64,000 bases of DNA from assembly GCF_000213175.1 (NCBI RefSeq), contig NW_009799100.1, positions 3,629,748-3,693,747 on the forward strand. Direction: 5' to 3'. The position numbers and the translations under genes are program-made. The stretch's first letter is position 1. Each line of letters begins with the position of its first letter. The notes under the pieces were generated by a model. That model had not been told where the DNA came from and ran no database searches. It was given only the letters and a program-made list of their open reading frames with translations. The DNA comes from Neurospora tetrasperma FGSC 2508. Taxonomy: Eukaryota > Ascomycota > Sordariomycetes > Sordariales > Sordariaceae. Below are positions 33,640 through 44,218 of this stretch, piece after piece.

Positions 33640-36246
33640 ATATGTGCGGGATAATGGGATGTTTTGGTCGTGGAATGTTTGGATATGGTAATGTTAATTG
33701 TTATGATAAGTTAATGTGTGTCATGAATCCGGTTTGTGAATGTTAGTCTAGTTTCTTTCCAAGATCTTGGTTAAATGGTTCAGTGTTTACAGTTGAGTGT
33801 CCTACTCTAATATTCAGTCATTCTTCCCTCTCTTGTCCTAGAAAAAAGTTGCAAATTCTTGGATGACAGGAGACTTATTAATAGGCATATGAATTCCAAG
33901 TTTTGTATCACGACAAGGGCAATGGACCTTTTCCCCTTGAGAAGAGTTGAATCCAGGGCCGAAAAGGACAGGCGTCGAATTACACTTGATCAGGAGAAGT
34001 TGACTCACCACCTAAAAATGTTAGTGTCAGCAACCCGAGCGGACGGTTCGCTTCCCCTACCCACTGCATGTCGAGTGGAACAGTCAACAGACAGACCTCA
34101 GAGACCGTATCCTGGCTGGCATGAAACGGATGGAGTTAGCAGATCTCGACTATGTATCACCGCCGATGCCCCGTGGTGTTGTCTCTCTTATCGCCGGCCA
34201 CGTCAACTGTCAAGACGGGAGTGACGACGCCGTCAAGGCTACGAGTACGTACATATCATGATGTTTCTTGAACCCTGGCGTGTCGATGTTGGTCTGGAAG
34301 AACGGCCAAGAGCGGAAAACGGCCTTCGGTGCATGCTCGGCAGTTGTTGTTGACATGGACAAGGATGAGAGGCTCTCACCAAGGAAACATTTCTGGAGCC
34401 GTGGATCGGTGGACTCTGTGGGTTCAGCGTGGACTGGGTGGGGCCTGAGAAAAGGGTGGACGGCGGCGCAAGTGGATTTGCGGGGAGTGGTGTGAGCGAT
34501 ATCGGAGGTAGTAATTTGACTGTCGCAGCTCAATGTTGGAGACGTGATTGGTCAATTCGGCCACAGCTCGCAGTCTCAAAGAAGAACCTTGACGGTTGGT
34601 AATGGGGTGATGGTCGGTAGCGACGTCGGAGCATTTAGACATAACCTTCGTTGCTAGGTTGGTTTTTGTTGTTATTGACTTTGTGGTACTGAGAATGAAG
34701 CTATTCAGGAACAATGAAAGGGCATTATGAGAGCAAACTTGGAAGGCGGAAAGTCACCCCCCACATATTCGTTGTTCTGAGGATTCGCGGCTGCCATGTG
34801 TGACACTAGCGATGCAGGGAAACGGGACCAGTACTTAGCGTTGGCCCAATACGTGGACGGTGAAGCTGGTGGCTACCAAGCAAAACATTCCATGGAATGT
34901 AGTCGCACGACCACATCATTGTCGGGCTAGATATTCGCCATTTTCGAGTTATGAAACTATCTGTTTATCATCTTGGGAGACATTTACGATGAAGTAGTGC
35001 TAGCCATGATCTCGGAAAGCATGATTGCTGTGACGCTGTTTGCTGTTCTCCACCGAAACATGGTGGTGGAGGTGGCCTTTTCTCCGAATTTTTGATGAAT
35101 TCCCGAACAAACATCGGTCCGCAGTCACGTTCCCTCGCTCCCCCGCCGTTGCAGAGTGCCGTACCTGTGATTGTCCTGGTGCCGTCCGTGATTGGTCTTG
35201 ACGGTGGCTTGCCCTGCATGTTTGTGCCTGACGTGTAGTCGTACTGACGGGATATTGGATGACTCCAACTTGGACACCCACACACTCTTCCGTCGGCTGT
35301 CCGCTGTGTCGCGTGTGTTCCAACAAGGAACTAACTGACCGTGTTCAATGTCAAATGTTGCCGTCTTCTTTTTCGGTACGGGTTCGGGGATGCTAGGAAT
35401 ATAGGCAAGACGTAAAAGACGAAGCTAAACAAGGGTGGCGGGTCTTGTGAGGCTCGGACAGAAGGAGCCGGCCGGCTGTTTCGTGGACCACCACAAGACG
35501 AGATCAAAGCGTCTACAAGATGGCACAAGACACTTGAAAGTCAACACTTCTAACTTCCTATTCACAACCGCCACATCGAATTCCCATCGCCTTCTGGTGG
35601 AAAGATGAGAAATGTCCAAAAGTTCAAAGGAATCGGCAGAACCCAGAGCCAATCACAGGCTCGTGCACCGCAGTGGCTGCTTCCGAAATCGCCACTACAC
35701 TTTGCCAGCAATAAGCCGCCAGGGACCTGTCATTGGCTGAGATCACCCAAACCTGGCCTCTCGAGTTCCACCAGCCTGACTGTCGCGATCAGAGTACCCC
35801 ACACTTATGACTATCGTGCCGGCCAGAGTCAAATTTTTGAGCCCGGGCGGCGGTTCGACTCACATTGCTCCCGGTTCCCGGACGGTCTCGGTCTGGTAGT
35901 CGCTACACTGACCACACTGCATTGACGGATTCATCAATTGTCATCTACACAGACGGACACTCTGCTTTCTTCGTAAGTCTGTCTTCTTGCTCCCTTTTCT
36001 TCCCTTCCCCATTCCTCGCCAAACCCACATCCATCATAAAACCCTTTGATGTTTTCCTAGTATTACAGGAATAACCTACAATCCTCCCTAATATCTATTT
36101 CCTGCTGCGTCCTCAGCCGACGATATTCCTCTAACAAAGCCACTGTTGTATAGCTTGTGGTCCCCCCCGCCGCCGCCCGCGTGTAACAGCAATTCGTTAT
36201 CCTCCCAACCGCTCCCAATACACCATATATATCCTCCAAGGCCGCG
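33640..36246. other. 2.6-kb intergenic region upstream of acetolactate synthase
   Basis: No gene recognised. A TGACTCA element lies at 34001-34007, far from the downstream gene, and a one-mismatch version (CGACTCA) near 35856. CCAAT appears at about 35646. The last 300 bases are pyrimidine-rich leader-like sequence. Confidence 0.5.
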
Positions 36247-38499
36247 ATGCTCCGATCACGTCAGGCCGCTCGCGCCTTGAAGGCGTTGACTGAGGCGCAA
36301 CAGATCTCCCAGCGTACCACCCTCTCTGCCTCCCAGAGGGCCGCTGTTCTTCTCACAAACCGCTCCGTGCAAACGAGGAATCAATCCACTGCCGCCGCGT
36401 ATGTGTTTCTCTAAAACATCCCTTGGCCCGGTTGCCGACCCCCTTATACCAGTGACTCATGACCATCTAGAAATAAATAATGACAAGGCTAACATACACA
36501 ACCATCACAGCGCGACGAGACCTACCCCTAGCCAACATTTCCAGCCTGAGCCTACACCTAGCAATGTTCAGCCTCTGGTCGGTCGCAAGCCGGAAATGGA
36601 CGAGTCGTATGTTTTATGCCCCGTCACAGCGAGTATGGATGCGATTTGGCCAGGCTAACAAGACATCCGTTATGCAGCTTCATCGGCAAGACCGGTGGTG
36701 AGATCTTCCATGAGATGATGCTCAGACACGGCGTTAAGCACATTTTCGGCTATCCTGGCGGTGCCATTCTCCCCGTCTTCGATGCCATCTACAACTCTCC
36801 CCATTTCGATTTCGTCCTCCCCCGCCACGAACAAGGTGCTGGTCACATGGCTGAGGGTTATGCCCGTGCTTCTGGCAAGCCCGGTGTCGTCCTCGTCACC
36901 TCCGGTCCCGGTGCCACCAACGTCGTTACCCCCATGGCCGATGCCCTTGCCGACGGTACTCCCATGGTTGTCTTCTCCGGCCAGGTCCCCACCACCGCCA
37001 TTGGCAGCGATGCTTTCCAGGAGGCCGACGTCATTGGTATTTCTAGAGCCTGCACCAAGTGGAACGTCATGGTGAAGAGTGTCGCCGAGCTTCCCCGCCG
37101 CATTAACGAGGCCTTCGAGATCGCTACTAGCGGCAGACCTGGTCCCGTCCTCGTCGATCTCCCCAAGGACATCACCGCTGGTATCCTTCGCCGGGCCATC
37201 CCCACCGACACCGCCATCCCCACCAGTCCTAGTGCCGCCTCCCGCGCTGCCATTGAGCTGAGCCGCAAGCAGCTCGATGCCTCGATCCAGCGTGTTGCCA
37301 AGCTCATCAACATCGCCAAGAAGCCCGTCATCTACGCCGGCCACGGTGTTGTCCAGTCCAAGGGCGGTCCTGCGCTCCTCCGCGCTCTCTCTGAGAAGGC
37401 CTCTATCCCCGTCACCACCACCCTCCACGGTCTTGGTGCTTTCGATGAGCTCGATGAAAAGTCTCTTCACATGCTCGGTATGCACGGTGCCGCCTACGCC
37501 AACATGGCCGTCCAGGAGGCCGATTTGATCATCTGCCTTGGTGGCCGTTTCGACGACCGTGTCACTCTTAACCTCAACAAGTTTGCTCCCGCTGCTAAGG
37601 CTGCCGCTGCCGAGGGTCGCGGTGGCATCGTCCACTTCGAGATTCTTCCCAAGAACATCAACAAGGTCGTCCAGGCTACCGAGGCTGTCGAGGGTGATGT
37701 TGCCACCAACATTGAGCTCCTCATCCCTCAGGTTGACGCCAAGACCATGGCCGACCGCAAGGAGTGGTTCGGCAAGATCAACGAGTGGAAGTCCAAGTGG
37801 CCCCTTTCCGACTACGAGCGCGCCGAGCGCACCGGTCTGATCAAGCCCCAGACCCTCATCGAGGAGCTCAGCAAGCTCACCGAGGGCCGCAAGGAGAACA
37901 CCTACATCGCCACCGGTGTCGGCCAGCATCAGATGTGGACCGCTCAGCACTTCCGCTGGCGCCACCCCCGTACCATGATCACCTCCGGTGGTCTCGGTAC
38001 CATGGGCTTCGGTCTCCCCGCCGCCATCGGCGCCAAGGTTGCCAAGCCCGATGCTCTTGTCATTGACATCGACGGCGATGCCTCCTTCGGCATGACCCTC
38101 ACCGAGCTCTCCACCGCTGCTCAGTTCAACATTGGCGTCAAGGTCATCGTCCTCAACAACGAGGAGCAGGGCATGGTTACGCAGTGGCAGAACCTCTTCT
38201 ACGACGACCGCTACTCGCACACCCACCAGAAGAACCCCGACTTCGTCAAGCTTGCTGATGCCATGGGCGTCCAGTCTAAGCGCATCATCAAGCCCGAGGA
38301 GGTCGTCGAGGGTCTCAAGTGGCTCATCGACTCGGAGGGCCCCGCCCTTCTCGAGGTCGTCACCGACAAGAAGGTTCCCGTCCTCCCTATGGTCCCTGCC
38401 GGCTGCGGTCTGGATGAGTTCATCACCTTCGACCAGGAGCGTGACAGGAAGCGTCGTGAGCTGATGGTCAAGCGTACCGGTGGTGTCCACGGTCTTTAA
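36247..38499 (+). CDS. ilv2: Acetolactate (acetohydroxyacid) synthase, catalytic subunit, mitochondrial
   Basis: This enzyme catalyses the first common step of valine, isoleucine and leucine synthesis: condensation of pyruvate with pyruvate or 2-oxobutyrate, using thiamine diphosphate, Mg and FAD, in the mitochondrial matrix. CDS join(36247..36398,36511..36606,36678..38499), 689 aa. The first two short exons encode an Arg/Ala/Ser/Gln-rich transit region. The enzyme proper starts near residue 84 with GKTGGEIFHEMM. The catalytic Glu134 lies in RHEQGAGHMAEGYA. The thiamine-diphosphate motif begins GDASFGM and ends NNEEQGMVTQW. Strong C-ending codon bias implies high expression. A TGACTCA element in intron 1 suggests CPC1/Gcn4 control. 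Neurospora genetics uses ilv names differently; the symbol given is the yeast one. The regulatory subunit is not in this window. Confidence 0.96.
36453..36459 (+). promoter_or_regulatory. TGACTCA element (Gcn4/CPC1 type) in intron 1 of ilv2
   Basis: An exact match to the heptamer bound by Gcn4 and its Neurospora counterpart CPC1, 206 bp downstream of the start codon inside the first intron. Branched-chain amino-acid genes are classic targets. Intronic function is inference. Confidence 0.55.
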
Positions 38500-39850
38500 A
38501 CGTTTTATCGTTTACGGCGCTTTGGATCGATTTCAGATGGGGATGAAGATGGATGGATACCTTGTGGTGTTGGTCAAAAATGGGGATTTTCCTTTCGGCG
38601 TTTTACAAGCTGTATGTCTTTTTTTTTTACAACTGCATTACCGGGACAAGAAAAAGGGTCTGTGTTGTTGGTGATCCGGCAATGTTCGGCGAGGGATCTA
38701 TTTCCATCATCTGGTTGGGGTGAAGTGAAAACGCACATTTTACTTTCTGTTTTCAAGGGCTGCACGCGCGCATTCTTACCTCCGGGATGGGGGACAGAAG
38801 AGGGGGCAAAAGGTGGCTTTCGATCACACAAGGAGGTTGTGTGTAGTGCAACAAGCATAAATCTGTTTCATGAAGTTGCGACTGCTTTGCGGGCCTGTAT
38901 ATATCATTATTTCCTTGAATGACTGGATACCACGATTTTTCTTTGCGCAATCACAGTTCCATCGCATCCAAACATCACCTTAAACCAAACCGCAAACACT
39001 CATAAACCATGAAATCATATATACTCACCTTGTCGGTATCTGAGCTTTTTGTGAGTTTGTATGCCTATAGATGTTACCTCCCGTTCATGTTAGGTATCAC
39101 GATGCCGTCGTTGCCGAGGAAACGCACCACAACAATGGTCTAGCAAGCAATAGGGGTAAACCCGAGTTCATTAACCCCAAGTGTGTACAACCATTTTTCC
39201 ATCTCTGAACTAACCTAAATTACCTGCCGGCCCACACCATTTCTTTGCTCAGGGTAGGAGTAATAAAGGTACTTGTGTGCGCGAAACCACAAACAGAAAA
39301 CAAATAATAAGTAAAAAAAACCATCCATCAACCTATCCAACGCTCTCATCCCGCGAAGAACAACTTCGCTCTTTCCCCCCGGATCATATGTTACACATGA
39401 CCGTCAAATTACAGTGTTATACCTATTTCCCCTTTCCAATGTCTCCCCCCTTCATCCATCCCACATAAGAATTTCGAACCCTGTTGATGGATGCAAAGAG
39501 CAAAAACGAAACCAAAACACAACACAACAACGATGTGAGGAAGCAATTATCGCCCGGGTTATGTTTGCCGTGCAAGAAGCTTCAGAGGAAGGTTACTTCG
39601 TGTGCGAAGCCTGGATAGCGGTCTGGATACAACATACAGATTAGCAATTAGCCTCTTGGTTGGTGGATATAAGAGGAGGACAGAAGTGACTTGAAGGCCA
39701 AGATAAATATTGATATGGCCGCAGACTCGGGTTACTAATGGGCTCCGTCCAATCGACAAATCTGACCGTGACAGCGATGGGACAATGGTGAACAAACCAG
39801 ACTACCATCATCATCCTCATCTAAACCCACGCCGCAACAACGGACTTAAC
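38500..39850. other. Convergent 3' region, ilv2 and metallothionein-like gene
   Basis: No gene recognised. A-rich and T-rich downstream sequence of both converging genes, including a short T run near 38620. Confidence 0.6.
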
Positions 39851-40249
39851 TTAGACAACCGTCCACTCTTCTTCCTCATCCGTTGTCCCAGGCGCAGCTG
39901 CCTTGGGCTTCTTGGTGGAGGAAGAAGAAGGAAGGTACTGTTTCAAAAAGACACCAAAGGGGGGTTAGACAACCAAACGAAACGGAACAAACAAAACGCA
40001 AGGACGAATGGAATGGATGCTTGAGAGAGAGAGAGAAAGAATTTAACGTACCGGGCAGTTCTCACAAGCACAGTCTCCCGGCGTACAAGTGCAGCTACCA
40101 GTGTGGCCGCAATCGCAGGTCTGTGCCGGCTTGGTGGCTACTGGCTTGTCGCGGGTATCCGAAGCAGCAGCGCCAGTGGAAGGGCCCGTGCTGGTGCCTG
40201 AGCCGGAGCTCATTTCGGCCTTGGTGCCAGTAGACGGTTTATCGGACAT
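39851..40249 (-). CDS. Metallothionein-like Cys-rich small protein
   Basis: Probably binds Zn or Cu ions in the cytosol. CDS complement(join(39851..39937,40052..40249)), 94 aa, with one 114-bp intron in phase 0 (GTACGT donor, CAG acceptor). Residues 1-43 are Ser/Thr/Gly-rich without Cys. Seven Cys are packed into residues 45-65 as CDCGHTGSCTC and then CACENC, i.e. CxC and CxxC spacings typical of metallothioneins, plus one His. The C-terminal exon adds YLPSSSSTKK and an acidic end (DEEEEWTVV). It is longer than the 26-residue Neurospora copper metallothionein, so it is a different type, nearer to fungal Zn-type proteins with CxC pairs (inference). A TGCACCC sequence lies 33 bp upstream of the ATG, but fungi are not known to use the animal MRE factor. 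Confidence 0.8.
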
Positions 40250-41447
40250 TGTGACTTAAAGCTGGTGGAGTGGTGTTTGGGTGCACCCAAGTGGAAGTGG
40301 AAGGTTGCTTAGGTAGTTTTTGTAGTTTTTTGTTTCGCTGTGTGTTTGGCTGAGTTTGGGTTGTTGCGCTGTGGGTCGAATATGGTGTGTTCGGTGCTGG
40401 TCGGTGACGGGGTGGAGAGAAGATCCGGTAGAGGTGATGGGGTGATGAGAGGATGGGGAGTTATATAGCTAATAGTGGGAGGGCTGGGTTACGGCTGATG
40501 GACTTCAGATGGGAAACGATGAGTGGAAGGGAGAGATGCAATGGAGGAAGATTGGGGTAGTGGCGAGGTGACGTAAGTGCGGTTTAGAGAAGTTGAAAGT
40601 GGTGATGGTGGAAGGGATCATGGGTTGGATACGGGCAAGAACGGGTAAAGCGGGCGAGAGCGGTCGTGAACTGGGTAACATGGACGGACCACGGTGGACA
40701 TGAGCTACTAGGTACCTAACCAACCCCTCTGGGAGTTGAACACACCTAAAGCTTAGAGAAGCTCTCGAGAATCTGGGAAAGTCAGAAGTCGAGGAATCCG
40801 AGTTATCTGACTCTGCGCATCGTGGTTCGTCAATCGAAACGGCAGTGACGATAAGCCTTTCTCTTCACAGTTTTCGGAATAAGAGCTCACGGGCCCAAGG
40901 ACATCACAAGGTCTCTGCGAGCAACCACGAGCTAAGTGGAAGATTGTCCGAGCGCAGAGCAATCGTCATACCTTCCGTGCGTCCGCTGGAGTGAGGAGAA
41001 AGTTCAGCCTCGAGGTATAGGCCATTGGGTGAGGCACATGATAGACGGCTTTTGAGAAGGCTGGCCGGCATTGGGAGGCTGATTTGATGATACAATGTAG
41101 TCCTACAATAACCAAGTCAAGATATCAGAGAGCTAGTACAGCGACAGAAGAGTAACCAACAACTACCTTTGACAAAAAGCAATGGGCTTGTCTCCATATC
41201 CCAACGAGAAGGACGATCCGAAAAGTTCCAAACCCAGCGAGAGCTGCCAAGTGAAACCACTCAAGCCAGTATGGAAAGAGAGAAAGAACTCAGAGATGAA
41301 GGAGAAGAAAGTAAAAAGGGGGTATCCAGACATGCAAACCTATATTATCAACACCTTCCATCCTTACAGTGATCACTCCTTCCTCTTCCCTATCATCATA
41401 AACCCTATACAGGGCAGTTCCTTTAGTCCCTTCGGTCCCTACGGCAC
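40250..41447. other. Upstream region of the metallothionein-like gene; 3' region of csm1
   Basis: No gene recognised. The first 250 bases carry many GGTG/GATGG repeats on the plus strand and should include the minus-strand promoter. Confidence 0.6.
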
Positions 41448-43435
41448 CTACTGCGCCTGTGGTACCGTCTCCGTTAAAGCCTTGTTGACTCTTGAATAAA
41501 ACTTTGCCGCATGCTGCTTGGGGAAAGTGATCTCCTCAACCAAATAATCTGGCAGCAGATCAATAAGCGCGCGGTCCCTGCTCGCATCGAGCTGCGGCAT
41601 GTAGTGGAACTGGTCTTCGTCAAAGTACTGGGTCGTCTCATCCGCGTCGACGTGGGGGGAGTTGGCGCTGATGTGCGCAAGTTTGAAATGGAGTGCTGAT
41701 TACAGGTATTGTTAGTAAACCTGTATCGTGAACAAGCAGAAGGTGGGAGAACGGGGTATACGACGACTTACTTCCATTCTTCCCCGTCTGTATACAATCA
41801 TACACATCCTCACCCGTCTGCTGGTCCCTCTTGACCCCTCTGACGATTAACCCGGTCAGATCCGAGTAGAGATCCTCTTTCAATTGGTGCTGCTGAGTCG
41901 CTTGGGCAATGGCTTCCGAGTTGCCCATGGTGAGCATGCGGTTGCCGTTCTGCTTGTTCTTCATGGCGCTTCCAGGCACTTGAGGTTGGCTAATCTTGGC
42001 GATCGCTGCGGCTTCAGCTTGACGGGAGGCTGTGAGCTTGATGTTGAGGGCATTGATTTCCGTCTTGGATTTTGTGAGGGAGCTCGTGAGTTCGGCGAAT
42101 TTGGCATTGAGGCTTGACAGTTGGGATTCGGATGCTTCGAGCTGCTTGTGGAGACGAGTGGCCTCTCTGGCGGCTTCCTTTTGGGAGGTGAGCTCGGCTT
42201 TGAGGGCGGCAATCAGCTGGTCGGAGGCTATGGGGGAGTTTGTTAGCAGTTATCACCCAATAGTTTCCGAATACAAGACATGACATACCAGCCGTCCTCT
42301 CCTCGGATTGCTTCCTCAACCTATCGAAGTTCCTCTCCGCCTCCTTAACCGCAACCTCTCTCAGATCTCTGTATTTCAGCTCCAACGCCTCGTACTTCTG
42401 CGTCAGCTCGCCCAACTTGCGCCGTAGCTCCGGGTCGTCAGTCCTTGCCCCAGCCGTATGTGTCTTAAACCCCAGCCCCAACAAAGACGACTTCCTGGTT
42501 GTGCTCGCTGGAGGTCCGCTATGCCACGCCCCCGGGATCGGCACCGATTCCTCCTCCTCAATTTGAGTCTCCTCATGTGTCACCTCCGTTACCTCTTCCT
42601 GCTGTGACGTCTCATCCTCTTCCACTGCCACCAACTCCTCCACCTTTTTCTTCCTCCCCCTTCCGCCCCTTGTCGCGGTCGCCGTCACCGACATCGACGT
42701 CTCCGTCACAGCCGCGGCAGCAGTTTTCCTCGGCCTCCCCCTTGTCGCCCTTGTCGTTGTTTCCTTCGGCGGCGCCTCCACTTCCTCGGTAGCAGTAACA
42801 TCATGCATAGTCGTATCCTCGTCCCCTTGCTCCTCCGCAATTGTCCCAGTGTGCTCGGTAGATTCCATCTCTTCCTCTTGTATAGTAGTGGCGGAGGCGC
42901 GCTTCCCCCTTCCACTGGTGCGAGTTGCTCTTCCGGCGGTAGAGGGAGTCGCGGTAACGTTGCCGGAACTCTCTGCTAGCGCGGCACGAGCAAGGGCGGC
43001 CTTTTGTCGGACTGTAAGGGCTTTGGTCTTTTGCGCGGACGCCTTGGTGACTTTGTTTGCGGAAGCGGTCGCCGCGGCGGTTCGCTTGCTCGCTACGGAG
43101 GGAGTGGAAGCGGTCTTTCGTTTGGCGGGAGCCATTGTGCTTGCGCCTGTGCCGGAGGCGGCTTTTTGTCTTGTTGCTGTGGCTGCTGTTGATGTTTGGG
43201 CTGTCGCTTGTTTCGCCTTTGACGCAGCGGTGGGTTTAGTTGCTGACCCCGTCTTGACTCCTGTCGTGCTCGGCTGCTTGAGGATCGACTTTGGCTTTGT
43301 TATTGTCGATGTCAATTTTATTTTCGTTGCAGCTTTGCTGCTGCCGAAGCGAGTAGATGCAGGCCCGCTAAGTCCGTCCTCCGAATCCGAATCTACCAGT
43401 CCCAGCAAACGAGTGCCGCGTTGCGCCCTTGACAT
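41448..43435 (-). CDS. csm1: Monopolin subunit Csm1/Pcs1 (kinetochore chromosome-segregation protein)
   Basis: Csm1/Pcs1 is a homodimeric coiled-coil protein that clamps microtubule-binding sites at kinetochores and, in yeasts, also organises rDNA. CDS complement(join(41448..41695,41772..42227,42289..43435)), 616 aa, introns 61 and 76 bp. Residues 1-270 are Ala/Thr/Lys-rich and disordered with AT-hook-like patches: RGRPRK at 232-237 and GGRGRKKK at 257-264. Residues about 350-480 form a coiled coil (ALELKYRDLREVAVKEAERNF; SLNAKFAELTSSL). The C-terminal globular domain starts LYSDLTGLIVRGV, includes LHFKLAHISAN and ends ITFPKQHAAKFYSRV followed by NKALTETVPQAQ, typical of Csm1/Pcs1. The long N-terminus compared with yeast Csm1 (190 aa) is usual for filamentous fungi. 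Confidence 0.9.
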
Positions 43436-43806
43436 CAGACTCGGAGGTAATGCAAAAGGTGCAGGAAGGGATACTATCTGAATGTGGGTTTCCGGTCGAC
43501 GTTGTCGTGGGCGGTCGTCGATCGCGCTGGCGATGATTGGCGCGCAATGGGGTCGAATGGAATGCGATTAGCGACGCGCAGGTCGGTAGCTGCTGCTTCA
43601 ACTGGGGCGAAAGATTGGCGGCAATTCTGTGCGTTGGAAGGACGCGTGTATCCACTTACTCCACGACAGGCGTCAGCGCGGGTGTGAAAGGATGACGAAT
43701 CTCAAGTGATTGAAGGTTGCTGCGCTGCGAAAGTAAACAATTTATTGTCCGGAAGGAAGTGGAGGGGCTGTCGCAAGACAGAATCGCGGCTTGTCTCCTT
43801 CTCTTC

Positions 43807-43819
43807 AGGGTTAGGGTTA
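43807..43819 (+). repeat. Telomere-like AGGGTTAGGGTTA (telobox)
   Basis: Just over two TTAGGG units, the telomere repeat of Neurospora and most filamentous fungi, about 370 bp upstream of the csm1 start codon. Short copies like this act as binding sites for Tbf1-type factors in some fungi. It is too short to be a telomere remnant by itself. Confidence 0.5.
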
Positions 43820-43963
43820 AAGCCGGTTACACCCTCCACTACCCCAGCTCCGGGTCCCTTTCCTAACTCCCACTGGATATGCATGGTAAAAGGGAATGGC
43901 AAGATCCTTCTCATAAAGTTCCTGTTTCTTAGTGGAATCTGCAGATGGTAATCTAAAATAGCG

Positions 43964-43980
43964 CCCCCCCCCCCCCCCCC
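43964..43980 (+). repeat. C17 homopolymer
   Basis: Seventeen consecutive C followed by five A, between two minus-strand genes. Confidence 0.9.
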
Positions 43981-44218
43981 AAAAATCGTCAGACGTACCG
44001 CCGCAACTCCCATGGTCTTTATTCTGCCCATATGCCCTTCGAACGCCAGATATGTACAAGCCCGCTATATGTGATTAAGTTTTCATGAAACTGTTTCCCC
44101 GCCGTTTACCATTACGATCGATATTGGATAACACGTCCTGTTACTGCTCTTCGTTAATAGAACGAAGTGAACTCTGTCCTCAGGGACAAGAAAGCCAACG
44201 AACCAGCAAGCAGGCCGC

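Larger units (their letters stand above)
43436..44218. other. Intergenic region between csm1 and the MFS gene
   Basis: No gene recognised. It contains a two-unit telomere-like sequence at 43807-43819 and a C17 run at 43964-43980. The left part is the csm1 promoter. Confidence 0.6.

Noticed and set aside
36670-38490. 606-codon minus-strand open frame across acetolactate synthase
   Set aside because: Antisense shadow of a highly biased coding region.
40282-40288. TGCACCC as a metal-response element before the metallothionein-like gene
   Set aside because: Matches the animal MTF-1 core, but fungi lack that factor as far as known; the 7-bp match could be chance.
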